Assembly (NCBI GenBank): GCA_027483785.1
Contig: JAIXTU010000425.1
Location: 1-7,923, forward strand
From: Flavobacterium sp.
GTDB taxonomy: Bacteria > Bacteroidota > Bacteroidia > Flavobacteriales > Flavobacteriaceae
Direction: 5' to 3'
DNA length: 7,923 bases
Numbering within the stretch: position 1 is the stretch's first letter; each line of letters begins with the position of its first letter. Shown here piece by piece: positions 6,713 to 7,923 of the stretch. A program made the translations under genes and the position numbers. The notes beneath the pieces were generated by a model. The model was not told where the DNA came from. It worked only from the letters and a program-made list of their open reading frames with translations, and did no database searches.

Positions 6713-6831
6713 TTGCAGCGAAAACCCTTTGGTTGTAAAACGGTTACAAAAGTAGTGCGGAGCTGGCGACCCACAGAAGCCGGCGCCGCGCGTACTTTTG
6801 ACCGTTTTACGAACGAAGGTTGTAGCGAAAA
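6713..6831. repeat. direct repeat bracketing the 94-nt hairpin
   Basis: TTGCAGCGAAAA at 6713-6724 and TTGTAGCGAAAA at 6820-6831 match at 11 of 12 positions in the same orientation. The first copy ends one base before the hairpin and the second begins directly after it. They could be a target-site duplication of an inserted element or repeated modules of a structured RNA or extragenic element. Confidence 0.65.
6726..6819 (+). repeat. 94-nt near-palindromic hairpin (possible structured RNA or extragenic palindromic element)
   Basis: The left arm 6726-6767 pairs with the right arm 6779-6819 around an 11-nt loop (6768-6778). I count about 38 pairs, with one 2-nt bulge (TA at 6745-6746), one single-base bulge and two mismatches. 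The inner part (6755-6767 with 6779-6791) is strongly G+C-rich in an otherwise AT-rich gap. All four wobble pairs are U on the left and G on the right, so the plus-strand RNA folds better than the minus-strand RNA. It is far too long for a simple terminator and is not followed by a T run. It could be a small mobile palindromic element, an RNA gene or a processing/stability element. No protein-coding reading is convincing. Confidence 0.75.
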
Positions 6832-6837
6832 GTGCGA

Positions 6838-6873
6838 CCAGCAATGGCTTGGGCTAGGTATGGGAATTGCTGG
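6838..6873 (+). repeat. second hairpin, possible smaller module of the same element
   Basis: CCAGCAAT (6838-6845) pairs perfectly with ATTGCTGG (6866-6873) around a 20-nt G-rich loop. It is preceded by AGCGAAAAGTGCGA and followed by GAACGCCCG. The word AGCGAAAA precedes both this hairpin and the 94-nt one, suggesting a two-module arrangement. It has no T run for termination. From memory, similar AGCGAAAAG...GAACGCCC blocks recur in Flavobacterium intergenic DNA, but I cannot verify that here. Confidence 0.55.
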
Positions 6874-7007
6874 GAACGCCCGAAAAACGAAAAAAAATCT
6901 TGAAAACCGAGCACTGTTTGTAATATTAATTAGCTAATACACAAAGTCGGTCTTACGGTTACGGAATCATCATTTCAAGAAGAACAAAATAGCGGACGAC
7001 TTTTAAC

Positions 7008-7082
7008 TGTTAACCGAATGCTGCAAATGTTAATGTATTATTGAGCATATGGAGATATTTATATATTTGTATTGCATTAACA
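7008..7082. promoter_or_regulatory. candidate operator repeats around the toxin-antitoxin promoter
   Basis: TGTTAATG (7028-7035) and its exact inverse CATTAACA (7075-7082) flank the -33 and -7 boxes, the right half lying at the expected transcription start. A further TGTTAA at 7008-7013 lies exactly 20 bp (about two helical turns) before the left half and overlaps the small palindrome TTAACTGTTAA (7003-7013). The placement fits an autoregulatory operator. The words are AT-rich, so chance is a real alternative. Confidence 0.4.
7041..7069 (+). promoter_or_regulatory. promoter of the PemK/MazF-type toxin-antitoxin pair
   Basis: TTG (7041-7043), an 18-bp spacer and TATATTTG (7062-7069) match the Bacteroidetes -33/-7 consensus well. 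This is one of the two best promoters in the window. The predicted start near 7075 gives a leader of roughly 35 nt to the ATG at 7111. Confidence 0.65.
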
Positions 7083-7110
7083 AAGAATAATTTATAAAGA
7101 ATACGAAACT

Positions 7111-7560
7111 ATGTTGCTAACCTTGGACATAAATCTAATGGCTGAGCAAGTGATTAAAGAAAGAAACCAACCTAGTTTTTTTCTCAGATTTCTATATTTT
7201 ATAAAAACTAAAGTTGTTAAGAGAATCAATAGAGATTTAGACTCTTTTATATTGAGTTTAGAAGGTGCCTATAAGCATGCTGAAGAGTTAGAAACTCAAA
7301 GTGCATTATCATTATTAAAAGACACTAAAATTGTTATTACAAAGCTAGACTCTTTCGATGAGAAACTCATGAAAGACAACTATTTAGATGACGAACAATT
7401 AAAGCAAAAACTCAAATACTTACTCAACGCTTTGTACAAATTTGAAAGCATCTTGCACAAAACATCGTATCAAGACGCTCCGTTTTTAAAAACGCCAGAA
7501 GAAATATCGGAAGGCATCTCAAAATTAAACCAACGAAACTTTTCTCGAGCTAGTTCTTAA
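7111..7560 (+). CDS. helical protein, candidate antitoxin of the PemK/MazF-type toxin
   Basis: A 149-residue protein with no domain I recognise. It appears almost wholly alpha-helical. A hydrophobic and basic N-terminal part (PSFFLRFLYFIKTKVVKRI, about 21-39) is followed by charged helices (DLDSFILSLEGAYKHAEEL; DEQLKQKLKYLLNALYKFESIL). The C-terminal tail FLKTPEEISEGISKLNQ (about 124-140) ends in a Ser/Arg-rich end. Its stop codon overlaps the toxin start by one base (TAATG), so the two are surely cotranscribed and probably translationally coupled. That position is the basis for calling it an antitoxin. It lacks an obvious ribbon-helix-helix, AbrB or HTH segment and is longer than usual MazE/PemI proteins. 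A second in-frame ATG at 7138 (MAEQVIKE) is an equally plausible start and would give 140 residues. Codon use is more AT-rich than in the upstream genes. Confidence 0.65.
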   Translation: MLLTLDINLMAEQVIKERNQPSFFLRFLYFIKTKVVKRINRDLDSFILSLEGAYKHAEELETQSALSLLKDTKIVITKLDSFDEKLMKDNYLDDEQLKQKLKYLLNALYKFESILHKTSYQDAPFLKTPEEISEGISKLNQRNFSRASS

Positions 7561-7910
7561 TGGCTTACCAGAGAGGCGATATAATTGAAATTGTTTTTGA
7601 GCTTCCATACAACGACAACTCAAAACCACATCCCGTTGTTATTATATCCAATGATGATGTTTACGAACAAGACGGACTTTACATCGTTGTGATGCTTACT
7701 CATATGAATAATATTGATAAGTACAGCTTTGAAATTACCTCGGATATGCTTGTAAAAAAAGGTGATGGAAAGTTTGCGCAAGCGCGTTGTCATCTTATCA
7801 CAAATGTAAAGGACGAAGATATCATCTCGAATCACAGCGGAAGGAATTCTTTAAAATTGAAGGCTGTAGATCGATTAGTTACTCATATAGAAACAGTAGC
7901 TTTACGTTAG
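7560..7910 (+). CDS. type II toxin-antitoxin system PemK/MazF family toxin
   Basis: A 116-residue protein of typical MazF/PemK length. The family's toxins are sequence-specific endoribonucleases that cut mRNA and arrest growth. The fold signature is clear: RGDIIEIVFELP (5-16, first strands), KPHPVVIISNDDV (22-34, the loop and strand that carry the catalytic Arg in E. coli MazF), YIVVMLTHM (41-49, with Thr47 at the place of the catalytic Thr), YSFEIT (55-60), and KFAQARCHLIT (71-81, matching the D-Q-V-K-x-I strand). The usual R-P before the VVIIS strand is H-P here (His24), which I recall as a variant in a Bacteroidetes subgroup of the family. ATG at 7560 shares one base with the stop of the preceding candidate antitoxin. 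The gene is complete, with 13 bp remaining to the right edge. Confidence 0.88.
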   Translation: MAYQRGDIIEIVFELPYNDNSKPHPVVIISNDDVYEQDGLYIVVMLTHMNNIDKYSFEITSDMLVKKGDGKFAQARCHLITNVKDEDIISNHSGRNSLKLKAVDRLVTHIETVALR

Positions 7911-7923
7911 AGTCCAAGTTACT

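Noticed and set aside
6569..6844. Minus-strand open frame of 91 codons across the hairpin
   Set aside because: It overlaps the end of the 6120-6644 gene and the palindrome and shows no domain or coding signal.
6700..6880. Integron attC site
   Set aside because: The imperfect palindrome invited the idea, but no RYYYAAC/GTTRRRY core pair is placed at the ends and no integrase is visible.
6713..6937. Plus-strand open frame of 74 codons across the hairpin region
   Set aside because: It reads through both hairpin arms, so its composition reflects the palindrome. It has no promoter or start context and no recognisable motif.
6929..6938. Palindrome ATTAGCTAAT
   Set aside because: A 10-bp AT-rich palindrome more than 100 bp from the nearest promoter; chance is sufficient.
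1..7923. CRISPR array, tRNA or rRNA gene
   Set aside because: No regularly spaced repeats, no cloverleaf with conserved arms and no rRNA signature were seen on either strand.

Overview
The window looks like a chromosomal segment from a Flavobacteriaceae bacterium, probably Flavobacterium or a close relative. The coding DNA is AT-rich and the intergenic DNA more so. Promoters match the Bacteroidetes pattern (TTG near -33, TAnnTTTG near -7), and clear Shine-Dalgarno sites are lacking. The gene set (a Flavobacteriaceae-type 60-residue membrane protein beside holA, a stand-alone HsdR-N nuclease-fold protein, lipoproteins, a choice-of-anchor I surface protein) fits the same group. This assignment rests on gene recognition, not on a search.

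Layout: 1-1239 (minus) is the N-terminal part of a large secreted choice-of-anchor I protein that runs off the left edge. 1240-1821 is an AT-rich gap with no gene I can support, ending in a 15-bp tandem duplication. 1822-3020 (minus) is a two-gene unit: holA (DNA polymerase III delta) followed by a small two-helix membrane protein. Divergent from holA, 3069-4518 (plus) holds an overlapping pair: an HsdR-N/PD-(D/E)XK protein and a family 2 glycosyltransferase that appears to start at TTG. 4589-5425 (plus) is an OmpA-domain lipoprotein with a long coiled coil. It faces a META-domain lipoprotein (5533-5976, minus), and one strong hairpin between them can terminate transcription from both sides. 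6120-6644 (plus) is a conserved-looking protein of unknown function with a Tudor/SH3-like N-terminus.

6645-7110 is the most unusual stretch. It has a patch much richer in GC than its surroundings, built around a 94-nt hairpin bounded on both sides by an 11/12-matching direct repeat, followed by a second smaller hairpin. Then comes a well-formed promoter flanked by an 8-bp inverted repeat. That promoter drives a two-gene cassette with 1-bp overlap, a helical protein (candidate antitoxin) and a PemK/MazF-type toxin in which the usual catalytic-loop Arg position is His. The cassette and the hairpin region look like the accessory part of the window; the rest looks like core genome.

How the genes relate: holA belongs to replication (clamp loading). 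The OmpA and META lipoproteins belong to the cell envelope. The glycosyltransferase probably acts on a surface polysaccharide. The toxin-antitoxin pair is a self-contained module. No single pathway unites the window.
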